This document shows, piece after piece, positions 54,587 to 63,419 of a stretch of DNA of 64,000 bases. Under the pieces are notes generated by a model that saw only the letters and a list, made by a program, of their open reading frames with translations, was not told the origin of the DNA and did no database searches. Position 1 is the stretch's first letter; each line of letters begins with the position of its first letter. This DNA is from Salipiger bermudensis (lineage in GTDB: Bacteria; Pseudomonadota; Alphaproteobacteria; Rhodobacterales; Rhodobacteraceae). Location of the stretch: assembly GCF_019801965.1 (NCBI RefSeq), contig NZ_JAHVIA010000002.1:558001-622000 (forward strand). The letters run 5' to 3'. The position numbers and the translations under genes were made by a program.

Positions 54587-54996
54587 CACCCACCCTCCAA
54601 GATCTGCGCGGGCGTCTCCATTGCCGCGTCGGGATCGAAGGCCGTATGTTGCTCCAGCAGGCGCGAGAGCAGGGGCCAGAAAAAATCTTCGCCCGGGTAT
54701 CCTTCGAGCCGGGCGCGTTCAACACCGTCTTCTACCAGAATGAATGTCGGTGTGAACAAGACTTTACGCCCATAGGTGATCCCCGCCGGCGGACCGTCCC
54801 GCAGATCTGCCCGCAAAAGCGGCGCAAAGCGCCCTTCGGCCGTGTTGGGATAGGCCGGCGCGATCTGTGCCTCCCAGGCGGCGCAATAGGCGCAGCCCGG
54901 CTGGCCGACCATCACAAGCCGCACCTCCGCCCAGGCGGCGCCGGCGGCAAACAGCAGGGCAAGGCCCGCCATGGCCAGGGATCTGATAAAAGACAT
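54586..54996 (-). CDS. soxS: SoxS, periplasmic thioredoxin
   Basis: A 136-residue exported thioredoxin-like protein. A signal peptide covers about residues 1-23 and the redox site is CAYC in GQPGCAYCAAWE; a cis-Pro region is LFTPTFILV. In Paracoccus SoxS keeps the SoxY carrier thiol reduced and active. It is the first gene of the leftward soxS-soxR(-soxT) unit. Confidence 0.9.
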   Translation of the reverse strand: MSFIRSLAMAGLALLFAAGAAWAEVRLVMVGQPGCAYCAAWEAQIAPAYPNTAEGRFAPLLRADLRDGPPAGITYGRKVLFTPTFILVEDGVERARLEGYPGEDFFWPLLSRLLEQHTAFDPDAAMETPAQILEGG

Positions 54997-55073
54997 GGCT
55001 CACCAATTGACGTCGTCTTAACGTTCAACATAATATGAATATGTGAATTGTTCAAGCTAGCGGGGGAGGCGCC
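54997..55073. promoter_or_regulatory. Divergent soxS/soxV control region
   Basis: This 77-bp AT-rich gap has ATATGTGAAT at 55039-55048, whose reverse complement ATTCACATAT matches one half of the soxB operator (ATTCACACAT) at 9 of 10 positions. Two GAAT copies 8 nt apart and an inverted TTCA-N8-TGAA (55024-55039) make a likely SoxR site for both directions. Confidence 0.5.
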
Positions 55074-55811
55074 GTGCTGGACATCTCCTTCGCGGGCGCC
55101 GCGCTGGCCGGGCTGCTGAGCTTCTTCACGCCCTGCATCCTGCCGATGGTTCCGTTCTACCTCTGCTACATGGCCGGCATCTCGATGGCCGAGCTGCGCG
55201 ATGACGCAGGCATCGAGCCGGGTGCGCAGCGCCGGCTGGTGCTGTCGGCGCTGGTCTTCGCGGCCGGGGTCACCACGATTTTCGTGCTGCTCGGCATGGG
55301 GGCAACGGCGGTGGGGCAGGCCTTCGCCGACTGGAAGCAGCCGCTCTCCTACGTCGCCGCCGGGGTGCTGCTGGTCTTCGGGCTGCATTTCCTCGGCGTG
55401 ATCCGGGTTCCGCTGCTGCACCGCGAGGCGCGGATGGAAAGCAAGGCCGAGCCCACCAGCGTGCTTGGCGCCTATGTCATGGGGCTGGCCTTCGGCTTCG
55501 GCTGGACGCCTTGCGTCGGCCCGGCGCTGGCCTCGATCCTGATGATCGCCAGCGGCATGGGCGATATCTTCCGCGGCGGGCTGCTGCTGCTGGTCTACGG
55601 CATCGGCATGACCGCGCCCTTCGTCGTCGCGGCGCTGTTCTCGGGGCCGTTCCTGCGCTGGACCGCGCGGCACCGGGGCAAGCTGCAATATGTCGAGAAA
55701 CTCATGGGGGTGATGCTGATCCTGTTCGCGATCCTCATCGCCACCGACAGCGTCAACATCATCGCGCAATGGATGATCGAGACCTTTCCGGGCTGGACCT
55801 CGCTGAGCTGA
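55074..55811 (+). CDS. soxV: SoxV, CcdA-family membrane electron transporter
   Basis: A 245-residue membrane protein with six helices, of the CcdA/DsbD-beta family. The two redox Cys lie in FFTPCILPMVPFYLCYM and GFGWTPCVGPAL. It moves reductant from cytoplasmic thioredoxin to SoxW/SoxS. It starts at GTG 55074 with a GGGGGAGG site. It is the first gene rightward, 59 nt before soxW. Confidence 0.93.
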   Translation: MLDISFAGAALAGLLSFFTPCILPMVPFYLCYMAGISMAELRDDAGIEPGAQRRLVLSALVFAAGVTTIFVLLGMGATAVGQAFADWKQPLSYVAAGVLLVFGLHFLGVIRVPLLHREARMESKAEPTSVLGAYVMGLAFGFGWTPCVGPALASILMIASGMGDIFRGGLLLLVYGIGMTAPFVVAALFSGPFLRWTARHRGKLQYVEKLMGVMLILFAILIATDSVNIIAQWMIETFPGWTSLS

Positions 55812-55870
55812 GCCCGGGTCTTTAGCGCGCCGGCCTCGTCTCGAGGCCGGGCAAGAGGAGGAGGGAGACG

Positions 55871-56455
55871 ATGAAAGCATGGATCGGAGCCGCGCTCGTG
55901 GCGGCGCTGGCATGGCCCGTCTGGGCCGAGGTCGCCCCGATGGGCGATGACGGGCTCTACAAGGAGCCGTGGATGCGCGACACCTTCAAGGACCTGCGCG
56001 AGGATCTCGTCGAGGCCAATGAGGAGGGCAAGCGGCTGGTGCTCTTCGTCGAGCAGCGCGGCTGCATCTATTGCCACAAGATGCACGAGGAGGTGTTCTC
56101 GCAGCCCGACGTGGCCGCCTTCATCGAGGAGAACTTCTTCGTCGTCCAGATCAACCTGCACGGCGATACCGAGATCACCGATTTCGACGGAGAATCGCTC
56201 GCCGAGAAGGACGCGGCGCGCAAGTGGCGGGTTCTGTTCACGCCCAACATCATCTTCCTGCCGGAAGAGGTGCCGGAGGACGGCACCGCGATCGAGGCGG
56301 CGGTGGCGGTGATGCCCGGCGCCTTCGCCAAGGGCACCACGATCGACATGTTCACCTGGGTCGCCGAGAAGCGCTACGAGCTTGATAACGGGGAAGACTT
56401 CCAGCGCTACCACGCCCGCCGCATCCAGGAACGCGACAACGGCAAGTTCGACTAG
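55871..56455 (+). CDS. soxW: SoxW, periplasmic thioredoxin
   Basis: A 194-residue exported thioredoxin-fold protein with signal peptide about residues 1-19 and redox motif CIYC (QRGCIYCHKMHEEVF), plus a cis-Pro in LFTPNIIFLP. It receives electrons from SoxV. A hairpin at 55830-55850 lies in the short soxV-soxW gap. Confidence 0.9.
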   Translation: MKAWIGAALVAALAWPVWAEVAPMGDDGLYKEPWMRDTFKDLREDLVEANEEGKRLVLFVEQRGCIYCHKMHEEVFSQPDVAAFIEENFFVVQINLHGDTEITDFDGESLAEKDAARKWRVLFTPNIIFLPEEVPEDGTAIEAAVAVMPGAFAKGTTIDMFTWVAEKRYELDNGEDFQRYHARRIQERDNGKFD

Positions 56456-56489
56456 GGCGGGAATGCTGCGATCGCGTAATCATCGTAAA

Positions 56490-56505
56490 ATTCATGTCTG
56501 TGAAT
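56490..56505. promoter_or_regulatory. SoxR operator before soxX
   Basis: ATTC-N8-GAAT is exact and extends to a perfect AAATTCA-N6-TGAATTT dyad (56488-56507). This matches the ATTC-N8-GAAT pattern that I recall for the SqrR relative. A possible promoter (TTGTTG at 56506, TAGACT at 56531, 19-nt spacer) overlaps it. Confidence 0.7.
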
Positions 56506-56601
56506 TTGTTGTTGCGTAAGCCCCGGACGGTAGACTACGGTATTCCACAGCTACGGAGGAGACAGCCCGCGTGTCGGGCTGCTGGAGCCAAGGGAGGGAA
56601 C

Positions 56602-57075
56602 ATGAAACTTACTGCACTGACGCTTGCCGGCGTGCTCGTCGCGGGCGCTGCACTGGCCAACGGCGTGGCCCCCGATGAGGTGACCTATGGCGAATACGGC
56701 GAGGTCGAAGCCTCGCTCAGCGGCGCCGAGGGCAATGCCGACAAGGGTCGCGAGATCTTCTCGACCAAGTCGATGGGCAACTGCGTGTCGTGCCACGCGG
56801 TCTCGGCGCTGCCCGACGTGCCCTTCCAGGGCGAGGTCGGGCCGATGCTCGATGGCGTCGGCGGCTATCGCTCCGCCGAAGAGCTGCGCGGCATCGTGGC
56901 CAATGCCAAGATGACCTTCGAGGGCACGGTGATGCCGGCCTTCTACAAAACCAGCGGGTTCATCCGCCCGGGCGACGGATACACCGGCAAGGCGGCCGAA
57001 GGCCCGCTCGAGCCGATCCTGTCGGCCCAGGATGTCGAGGACGTGGTCGCGTTCCTCATGACCTTGCAAGACTGA
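56602..57075 (+). CDS. soxX: SoxX, monohaem cytochrome c
   Basis: A 157-residue periplasmic cytochrome (signal peptide about residues 1-18). The haem motif is CVSCH in GNCVSCHAVS and the distal Met is in GTVMPAFYK. With SoxA it forms the c-type cytochrome complex that joins thiosulfate to SoxY. AGGGAGGG precedes the ATG. A stem-loop (CAGCCCG/CGGGCTG, 56563-56581) lies in its leader. Confidence 0.94.
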   Translation: MKLTALTLAGVLVAGAALANGVAPDEVTYGEYGEVEASLSGAEGNADKGREIFSTKSMGNCVSCHAVSALPDVPFQGEVGPMLDGVGGYRSAEELRGIVANAKMTFEGTVMPAFYKTSGFIRPGDGYTGKAAEGPLEPILSAQDVEDVVAFLMTLQD

Positions 57076-57112
57076 CGCACGCGACCGCAACTTGTTCAGG
57101 AGAAACGGAACC

Positions 57113-57532
57113 ATGGAATTCACACGTCGTGAAACCCTTGCCGTGGGCGGGGCGGCCGCGCTGGTCGCCATGCTGCCGAAGGGGGCCTATGCCGCCACCA
57201 CCGAGGAGTGGATCGCGGAATTCACCGGCGGCGCCGATATGGCCGATGCGGGCATCGACCTGACCGCGCCGGAGATTGCCGAGAACGGCAACACCGTGCC
57301 GATCGAGGTCAGCGCCGAGGGCGCGTCCGAGATCCTCGTGCTCGCCACCGGCAACCCGACGCCGGGCGTGGCGACCTTCAAGTTCGGCCCGCTGGCGGCC
57401 TCGCAATACGCCTCGACCCGCATCCGCCTCGCCGGCACGCAGGACGTGGTGGCGATCGCCAAGCTGGCCGACGGCTCCTTCGCCAAGGCGTCGAAGACCG
57501 TCAAAGTGACCATCGGCGGCTGCGGCGGCTGA
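57113..57532 (+). CDS. soxY: SoxY, sulfur-carrier protein
   Basis: A 139-residue carrier. A Tat-type signal (FTRRETLAVGGAAALVAML) sends it, folded, with SoxZ to the periplasm. The C-terminal GGCGG swinging arm carries the Cys to which thiosulfate is bound and oxidised. GGAG precedes the ATG at 57113. Confidence 0.96.
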   Translation: MEFTRRETLAVGGAAALVAMLPKGAYAATTEEWIAEFTGGADMADAGIDLTAPEIAENGNTVPIEVSAEGASEILVLATGNPTPGVATFKFGPLAASQYASTRIRLAGTQDVVAIAKLADGSFAKASKTVKVTIGGCGG

Positions 57533-57558
57533 TCGGCTTAACATAGGAGACACAGAAC

Positions 57559-57888
57559 ATGGCAGACGGCGTCAAACCCCGCGTCAAAGTCCCGAAGTCG
57601 GCATCTGCAGGTGAGGCGATCACGCTCAAGACCCTGATCAGCCACCCGATGGAATCCGGCCAGCGCAAGGACAGCTCGGGCAACGCGATCCCGCGCTCGA
57701 TCATCAACCGCTTCACCTGCGAGTTCAACGGCGAGAGCGTCATCGACGTGACCATGGAGCCGGCGATCTCGACGAACCCGTATTTCGAATTCGAGGCCAC
57801 CGTGCCCGAGGCCGGCGAGTTCAAGTTCACCTGGTACGACGACGACGGCTCCGTCTACGAGGAGACCAAGGCGATCGCGATCGGCTGA
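57559..57888 (+). CDS. soxZ: SoxZ, partner of SoxY
   Basis: A 109-residue protein with an immunoglobulin-like fold and no signal peptide. Its partner SoxY carries the Tat signal for both. KPRVKVPKSASAGEAITLKTLISHPMESG (shown as KPRVKVPKSASAGEA and LISHPMESG) is the family start, and FTWYDDDGS is near the end. Confidence 0.96.
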   Translation: MADGVKPRVKVPKSASAGEAITLKTLISHPMESGQRKDSSGNAIPRSIINRFTCEFNGESVIDVTMEPAISTNPYFEFEATVPEAGEFKFTWYDDDGSVYEETKAIAIG

Positions 57889-57900
57889 CGCAGAACAGGA

Positions 57901-57933
57901 CCCTGTCCCGCAGAGGTGCGGGGCAGGGCTTTT
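57901..57933 (+). terminator. Intraoperonic hairpin between soxZ and soxA
   Basis: A 12-bp stem with one G-U pair (57901-57912 with 57917-57928), loop GAGG, is followed by CTTTT. It resembles an intrinsic terminator, yet soxA begins 17 nt later and there is no room for a promoter. It may limit read-through or stop mRNA decay. Confidence 0.65.
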
Positions 57934-57949
57934 CAGGGAGGGAACCTAA

Positions 57950-58804
57950 ATGAATTTCAGGACGATGACGGCGGCCGCCGCCATGCTGGCCCTGACCGCC
58001 CCGATGCTCGCAGCGGGCGGTGCCGATGATGACACGCTCATCATCAACGAAGACCTCGAGATCACCACCAAGGCCGCCGCGGCGCCGCATCTCGACGGTC
58101 ACCTCGACGAGGTGATCTCGGGCTGGCATTTCCGTGATGACGACACCCAGGCCATGGAGATGGACGATTTCGACAACCCTGGCATGATCTTCGTCGACCA
58201 GGGCATCGACCAGTGGAACGCCGTCGAGGGCTCTGAGGAGAAGTCCTGCGCGTCGTGCCACGGCGAGCCCGAGGAGATGGCCGGCGTCAAGGCGGTCTAT
58301 CCAAAGTGGAACGAAGAGGCCGGCGAGGTCCGCACGCTGCAGATGCAGATGAACGCCTGCCGCGAGGAGCGCATGGGCGCCGAGCCGTGGAAATACGACT
58401 CCGCCGACGCGATCAACATGGAGGCGCTGCTGGCCTCGGTGTCGCGCGGCATGCCGGTCAACGTCGCGATCGACGGCCCGGCCGCCGAGATGTGGGAGAA
58501 GGGCAAGGAGATGTACTACACCCGCTACGGTGTGCTCGAACTGTCCTGCGCCAACTGCCACGAGCAGAACTATGGCAACTACATCCGCGCCGACCACCTG
58601 TCGCAGGGCCAGATCAACGCCTTCCCGACCTATCGCCTGAAGAACGCCAAGCTCAACGGCTCGCATGACCGCTTCAAGGGCTGCATCCGTGACACCCGCG
58701 CCGAGACCTTCTCGCCGGGCTCGCCGGAATTCGTGGCGCTCGAGCTCTATGTCGCCTCGCGCGGCAACGGCCTCGATGTCGAGGGCCCCTCGGTCCGCAA
58801 CTGA
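57950..58804 (+). CDS. soxA: SoxA, dihaem cytochrome c
   Basis: A 284-residue periplasmic cytochrome (signal about residues 1-21) with two haem sites: CASCH (EKSCASCHGE) and CANCH (LSCANCHEQ). The active-site Cys that becomes a persulfide haem ligand is in FKGCIRDTRAE. With SoxX it links thiosulfate to SoxY. Confidence 0.94.
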   Translation: MNFRTMTAAAAMLALTAPMLAAGGADDDTLIINEDLEITTKAAAAPHLDGHLDEVISGWHFRDDDTQAMEMDDFDNPGMIFVDQGIDQWNAVEGSEEKSCASCHGEPEEMAGVKAVYPKWNEEAGEVRTLQMQMNACREERMGAEPWKYDSADAINMEALLASVSRGMPVNVAIDGPAAEMWEKGKEMYYTRYGVLELSCANCHEQNYGNYIRADHLSQGQINAFPTYRLKNAKLNGSHDRFKGCIRDTRAETFSPGSPEFVALELYVASRGNGLDVEGPSVRN

Positions 58805-58811
58805 TCCATTG

Positions 58812-58846
58812 CCCCGTGCGTGAGAACGCGCGGGGTTTCCCTTTTT
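58812..58846 (+). terminator. Intraoperonic hairpin between soxA and soxB
   Basis: A 10-bp stem with one G-U pair (58812-58821 with 58826-58835), GAGA loop, is followed by TTTCCCTTTTT. It looks like a true terminator and is followed by an operator and a 32-nt leader before soxB. Confidence 0.75.
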
Positions 58847-58852
58847 CAACCA

Positions 58853-58868
58853 ATTCACACATGCGAAT
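58853..58868. promoter_or_regulatory. SoxR operator before soxB
   Basis: ATTC-N8-GAAT, with CACACAT and ATGTGTG arms around GCGA. Same spacing as the soxX site. It follows the hairpin at 58812 and precedes soxB by 32 nt. Confidence 0.65.
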
Positions 58869-58900
58869 GTGTGTCGCGAGCTAGACGAAAGATCCCTCCC

Positions 58901-60598
58901 ATGATCTCAAGACGCGATTTCCTTCAGGTCTCGATGGCGGCCTCGGCGCTCTACGGCGCCAGCGGCTTCGGCAACTGGGCGCGGCTCGCCGCGCAGCAGA
59001 GCCTGACGCAGGACCAGCTGCTGCAGTTCGACACGTTCGGGAACGTCTCGCTGATCCACGTCACCGATATCCACGCCCAGCTCAAGCCGATCTATTTCCG
59101 TGAGCCCGAGGTCAATATCGGTGTCGGCCCCAACAAGGGCGAGGTTCCGCATGTGACCGGCGCCGATTTCCGCCGGCTCTACGGCATCGATGACGGCTCG
59201 CCCTCGCATTACGCGCTGACCTACAACGATTTTTCCTCGCTCGCGAAGGGCTATGGGAAGGTCGGTGGCATGGACCGCGTCGCAACCGTGATCAACGCCA
59301 TTCGCGCCGACCGCCCCGATGCCATCCTGCTCGACGGCGGTGACACCTGGCACGGCTCGATGACCTGCCACAAGACCGCCGGGCAGGACATGGTCAACGT
59401 GATGAACGCGCTCAAGCCCGACGCGATGACCTTCCACTGGGAGTTCACCCTGGGCTCGGAGCGGGTGCAGGAGATCGTCGAGGGGCTGCCCTTCGCTGCC
59501 CTTGGCCAGAATATCTTCGACGCCGAGTGGGACGAGCCCGCCGAGCTCTTCAAACCCTACCAGTTCTTTGAGCGCGGCGGCGTGAAGGTCGCGGTGATCG
59601 GCCAGGCCTTCCCCTACATGCCGATCGCCAACCCGCGCTGGATGTTCCCGGAATACAGCTTCGGCATCCGCGACGAGCACATGCAGGAGATGGTCGACGA
59701 GGTCCGCGGCATGGGCGCCGAACTGGTGGTCTGCCTGAGCCACAACGGCTTCGACGTCGACAAGAAGATGGCCGGCATCGTCACCGGCATCGACGTCATC
59801 CTGTCGGGCCACACCCACGACGCGCTGCCCGAGCCGGTGCTGGTGGGCGAGACCATCATCGTGGCCTCGGGCTCCAACGGCAAGTTCGTCTCACGCGTCG
59901 ATCTCGACGTGCGCGACGGCCGAATGATGGGCTTCCGCCACAAACTGATCCCGATCTTCTCCGACGTGATCACCCCCGATGCCGAGGTCGCGAAGCTCAT
60001 CGACGAGCAGCGCGCGCCCTACAAGGCCGAGCTCGAGGAGGTCATCGGCCAGACCGACGAACTGCTCTACCGCCGGGGCAATTTCAACGGCTCGTGGGAC
60101 GACCTGATCTGTGACGCGCTGATGTCGGAGCGCGAGGCCGACATCGCCATGTCGCCGGGCGTGCGCTGGGGGCCGAGCCTGATCCCGGGCGATCCGATAA
60201 CCCGCGAGGACATCTGGAACGTCACCTCGATGTCTTATGGCGAGGCCTATCGCAGCGAGATGACCGGCGAGTTCATCAAGGTGATCCTCGAGGACGTGGC
60301 CGACAACATCTTCAACCCCGATCCCTATTACCAGCAGGGCGGCGACATGGTCCGCATCGGGGGCATGGGCTACCGCATCGATATCACCAAACCGCAGGGC
60401 GAGCGCATCTCGGAGATGACGCTGCTCAAGACCGGCGAGCCCATCGACCCGTCCAAGACCTACGTGGTCGCCGGCTGGGCCAGCGTCAACGAGGGCACCG
60501 AGGGGCCGCAGATCTGGGACGTGGTCGAGAGCCACATCCGCAAGCTGGGCACCGTCACCCTGGAGCCCAACACCAGTGTCGAGGTGGTGGGCGCCTGA
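58901..60598 (+). CDS. soxB: SoxB, dimanganese thiosulfohydrolase
   Basis: A 565-residue periplasmic enzyme exported by Tat (SRRDFLQVSMAASALYG) that releases sulfate from the S-thiosulfonate bound to SoxY. Metal ligands: HVTDIHAQ, LLDGGDTWHGS, LSHNGFDVD and LSGHTHD. A 5'-nucleotidase-type C-terminal domain starts near residue 370. The ATG at 58901 is chosen; longer frames from 58820 overlap the hairpin and operator. Confidence 0.96.
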   Translation: MISRRDFLQVSMAASALYGASGFGNWARLAAQQSLTQDQLLQFDTFGNVSLIHVTDIHAQLKPIYFREPEVNIGVGPNKGEVPHVTGADFRRLYGIDDGSPSHYALTYNDFSSLAKGYGKVGGMDRVATVINAIRADRPDAILLDGGDTWHGSMTCHKTAGQDMVNVMNALKPDAMTFHWEFTLGSERVQEIVEGLPFAALGQNIFDAEWDEPAELFKPYQFFERGGVKVAVIGQAFPYMPIANPRWMFPEYSFGIRDEHMQEMVDEVRGMGAELVVCLSHNGFDVDKKMAGIVTGIDVILSGHTHDALPEPVLVGETIIVASGSNGKFVSRVDLDVRDGRMMGFRHKLIPIFSDVITPDAEVAKLIDEQRAPYKAELEEVIGQTDELLYRRGNFNGSWDDLICDALMSEREADIAMSPGVRWGPSLIPGDPITREDIWNVTSMSYGEAYRSEMTGEFIKVILEDVADNIFNPDPYYQQGGDMVRIGGMGYRIDITKPQGERISEMTLLKTGEPIDPSKTYVVAGWASVNEGTEGPQIWDVVESHIRKLGTVTLEPNTSVEVVGA

Positions 60599-60627
60599 GC
60601 CCGCCCCGCAGCAACAGGAGAGCCAAC

Positions 60628-61905
60628 ATGGCGACAGAGAAGAAAGCCGCCTCCGCCTCGCGCCGTCAGTTCCTGACCGGCGCCGCGGCCGTGGGCGCGG
60701 GCACCGTCGCGGCCGGCGTGGCGCGCGCGGCCGAGCCCGATCCGCTGATCACCGAGGTACAGGGCTGGGCCAGCGGCTTCGGCGACGGCGTCGATGCCAC
60801 GCCTTACGGCCTGCCGATCAAGTTCGAGGACGATGTCGTCCGCCGCAATGTCGAGTGGCTGACCGCTGACACGATCTCGTCGATCAACTTCACCCCGATC
60901 CACGCGCTCGACGGCACCATCACGCCGGCGGGCTGCGCCTTCGAGCGGCACCATTCCGGCGCCATCGAGCTCAGTAAGGAGGATTACCGGCTGATGATCA
61001 ATGGCGATGTCGAGACGCCGATGGTGTTCAGCTATGCCGATCTCGAGCGCTTCCCGCGCGAGAACCACGTCTACTTCCTCGAATGCGCTGCCAATACCGG
61101 CATGGAATGGGCCGGCGCGCAGCTCAACGGCGCGCAGTTCACCCACGGCATGATCCACAACATGGAATACTCGGGCATCCCCGTCCGCACCCTGCTGGCC
61201 GAGGCCGGCTGGTCGGGCGAGGTCGAGGGCAAGTGGCTCTATGTCGAGGGAGCAGATGCCTCCTCGAACGGGCGCTCGATCCCGCTCGAAAAGGCGCTCG
61301 ACGACTGCCTGATCGCGATCAAGGCCAATGGCGAGGCGCTGCGCAAGGAGCATGGCTATCCGGCGCGGCTCGTGGTGCCGGGCTGGGAAGGCAACATGTG
61401 GGTCAAGTGGGTGCGCCGCATGGAGATCATGGACGGCCCCGTCGAGAGCCGCGAGGAGACCTCCAAGTACACGGACACGCTGGCCGACGGCACCTCGCGC
61501 AAGTGGACCTGGGTGATGGACGCCAAGTCGGTCGTCACCTCGCCGAGCCCGCAGATGCCGATCACCCACGGCCACGGCCCGGTGGTGATCACCGGCATGG
61601 CGTGGTCCGGCCATGGCAAGGTCACCCGCGTCGACGTCTCCAAGGATGGCGGCAAGACCTGGGAAACCGCGCGGCTCGCCGCCGATCCCGCCAACAAGGC
61701 GCTGGTGCGCTTCTACCTCGACACCGAGTGGAGCGGCGAGGAATGGCTGCTGCAATCCCGCGCCATGGACGAGACCGGCTACGTCCAGCCGACCAAGGCC
61801 CAGCTGCGCGAGGTGCGCGGCCTGAACTCGATCTATCACAACAACTGCATCCAGACCTGGTGGGTGAAATCCAACGGAGAGGCCGAAAATGTCGAAGTCT
61901 CTTAA
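60628..61905 (+). CDS. soxC: SoxC, molybdenum sulfur dehydrogenase
   Basis: A 425-residue Mo protein of the sulfite-oxidase family with a Tat signal (SRRQFLTGAAAVGAG). The Mo-binding Cys is in FLECAANTGMEW. It oxidises SoxY-bound sulfane sulfur with SoxD. It ends 17 nt past the start of soxD. Confidence 0.95.
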   Translation: MATEKKAASASRRQFLTGAAAVGAGTVAAGVARAAEPDPLITEVQGWASGFGDGVDATPYGLPIKFEDDVVRRNVEWLTADTISSINFTPIHALDGTITPAGCAFERHHSGAIELSKEDYRLMINGDVETPMVFSYADLERFPRENHVYFLECAANTGMEWAGAQLNGAQFTHGMIHNMEYSGIPVRTLLAEAGWSGEVEGKWLYVEGADASSNGRSIPLEKALDDCLIAIKANGEALRKEHGYPARLVVPGWEGNMWVKWVRRMEIMDGPVESREETSKYTDTLADGTSRKWTWVMDAKSVVTSPSPQMPITHGHGPVVITGMAWSGHGKVTRVDVSKDGGKTWETARLAADPANKALVRFYLDTEWSGEEWLLQSRAMDETGYVQPTKAQLREVRGLNSIYHNNCIQTWWVKSNGEAENVEVS

Positions 61906-63121
61906 ACTCTATGCCGGCACGGCGATCGGCATCCTCGGGACGCTGACGCTGGCGGTGAACTTCGCCGACCGCTTCGTCGCCGATTTCCCCGAGAACCCGC
62001 GCACCATGGCGGCCTTGCCGGCAACGCAGGTCGAGCCGGTCGCCGAGGCGCCCTCGGGCGTGCTGATCGGCGCGGCCACCGCCGCCACCACGGATGGTGG
62101 AGGCACCTTCGGCCTGGGCCGCGCGGCGCTGCCCGAGGAGGTCGCAGCCTGGGATCTCGACGTGAGCCCGGACGGCACCGGCCTGCCTGCGGGCTCCGGC
62201 GATGTCTGGACCGGCGAGACGGTGTTCGAGGAGAACTGCGCCGTCTGCCACGGCTCCTTCGCCGAAGGCGTCGACAACTGGCCCAAGCTTGCTGGTGGCG
62301 ACGGCACGCTCGCCGACGAGGATCCGCTCAAGACCGTGGGCAGCTACTGGCCCTATCTCTCGACCGTGTGGGATTACGTGCATCGCTCGATGCCCTTCGG
62401 CAACGCGCAGTCGCTCTCGGCCGACGAGGTCTACGCGATCACCGCCTATATCCTCTATTCCAACGATCTCGTGGATGACGATTTCGAGCTCAGCGACGCC
62501 AATTTCGCGGAGTTCGAGATGCCCAATGCCGACGGCTTCATCATCGACGACCGGGCCGAGACGGAATACAGCCTCTGGCGCGCCGAGCCTTGCATGGAAA
62601 ACTGCAAGGAAAGCGTCGAGATCACCATGCGCGCCACCGTGCTCGACGTGACGCCGGATCACGGCGGCACCGAGGCGACCGAAGAGGCGGAAGCCTCGAC
62701 CGGCGAGCAGGAGGCCGAGGTCGAGGAGGTCGCTGCGGTGGCCGAGGAGGCTGTGCCCGCGGCCGAGGAGGCGCCTGCCGAGGCCGCTCCGGTCGAGACC
62801 GCGGCGATCGACGCCGCGCTCGCCGCCGAAGGCGAAAAGGTGTTCCGCAAGTGCAAGGCCTGCCACCAGGTGGGCGAGGGCGCCAAGAACCGCACCGGCC
62901 CCGAGCTGAACGGGGTGGTCGGACGCGAGATCGCCGCCGTCGGCGACTTCAAATATTCCAAGACGCTGGCCGAGATGGGCGGTGTCTGGGACAGCGAGGC
63001 GCTGCACGGCTTCCTCGGCGATCCGCGCGGCTATGCCAAGGGCACCAAGATGGCCTTTGCCGGTCTGAAGAAGGCCGAGGATATCGACGCGGTCGTCGAG
63101 TATCTCAAGACCTTCGAATGA
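61889..63121 (+). CDS. soxD: SoxD, dihaem cytochrome c
   Basis: A 410-residue periplasmic cytochrome. An N-terminal hydrophobic segment (about 8-24) is followed by haem domain 1 with CAVCH (117-121), then an acidic Glu/Ala/Val-rich linker (about 258-310) and haem domain 2 with CKACH (322-326) and distal Met in GTKMAFAGL. It takes electrons from SoxC. GGAGAG lies before the ATG. The charged linker is unusually long. Confidence 0.94.
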   Translation: MSKSLKLYAGTAIGILGTLTLAVNFADRFVADFPENPRTMAALPATQVEPVAEAPSGVLIGAATAATTDGGGTFGLGRAALPEEVAAWDLDVSPDGTGLPAGSGDVWTGETVFEENCAVCHGSFAEGVDNWPKLAGGDGTLADEDPLKTVGSYWPYLSTVWDYVHRSMPFGNAQSLSADEVYAITAYILYSNDLVDDDFELSDANFAEFEMPNADGFIIDDRAETEYSLWRAEPCMENCKESVEITMRATVLDVTPDHGGTEATEEAEASTGEQEAEVEEVAAVAEEAVPAAEEAPAEAAPVETAAIDAALAAEGEKVFRKCKACHQVGEGAKNRTGPELNGVVGREIAAVGDFKYSKTLAEMGGVWDSEALHGFLGDPRGYAKGTKMAFAGLKKAEDIDAVVEYLKTFE

Positions 63122-63181
63122 TCCCGCGGCGCCGGTCCCGGCGCCGTCCCTTCCGCATCCGCCCTTGGATGCCCAACGCTC

Positions 63182-63213
63182 GGCCCGGCGCGATCCATCG
63201 CGCCGGGCCTTTT
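63182..63213 (+). terminator. Terminator of the sox operon
   Basis: A perfect 13-bp GC-rich stem (63182-63194 with 63197-63209) is followed by TTTT, 60 nt after soxD. The 63214-63419 stretch after it has no supported gene. Confidence 0.9.
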
Positions 63214-63419
63214 GCATCTCCCGCCCGGAGCGCCCGACCGGATGAGTGGCATTTGCTTCGAAAGGTCAGGAATTCCGCAATTGGCGCGCGGCGCTGCATG
63301 GGGCAGGATGGGGCAGAGCCAGAATGGCTTCGGACCGGCCGCTTTTATGGGTCGGGCCCGCTCGATATTTCCCGCGCCTCCAGCGCAGACGCCAATGTTT
63401 TTCCGTGGAGAGATCCGTG

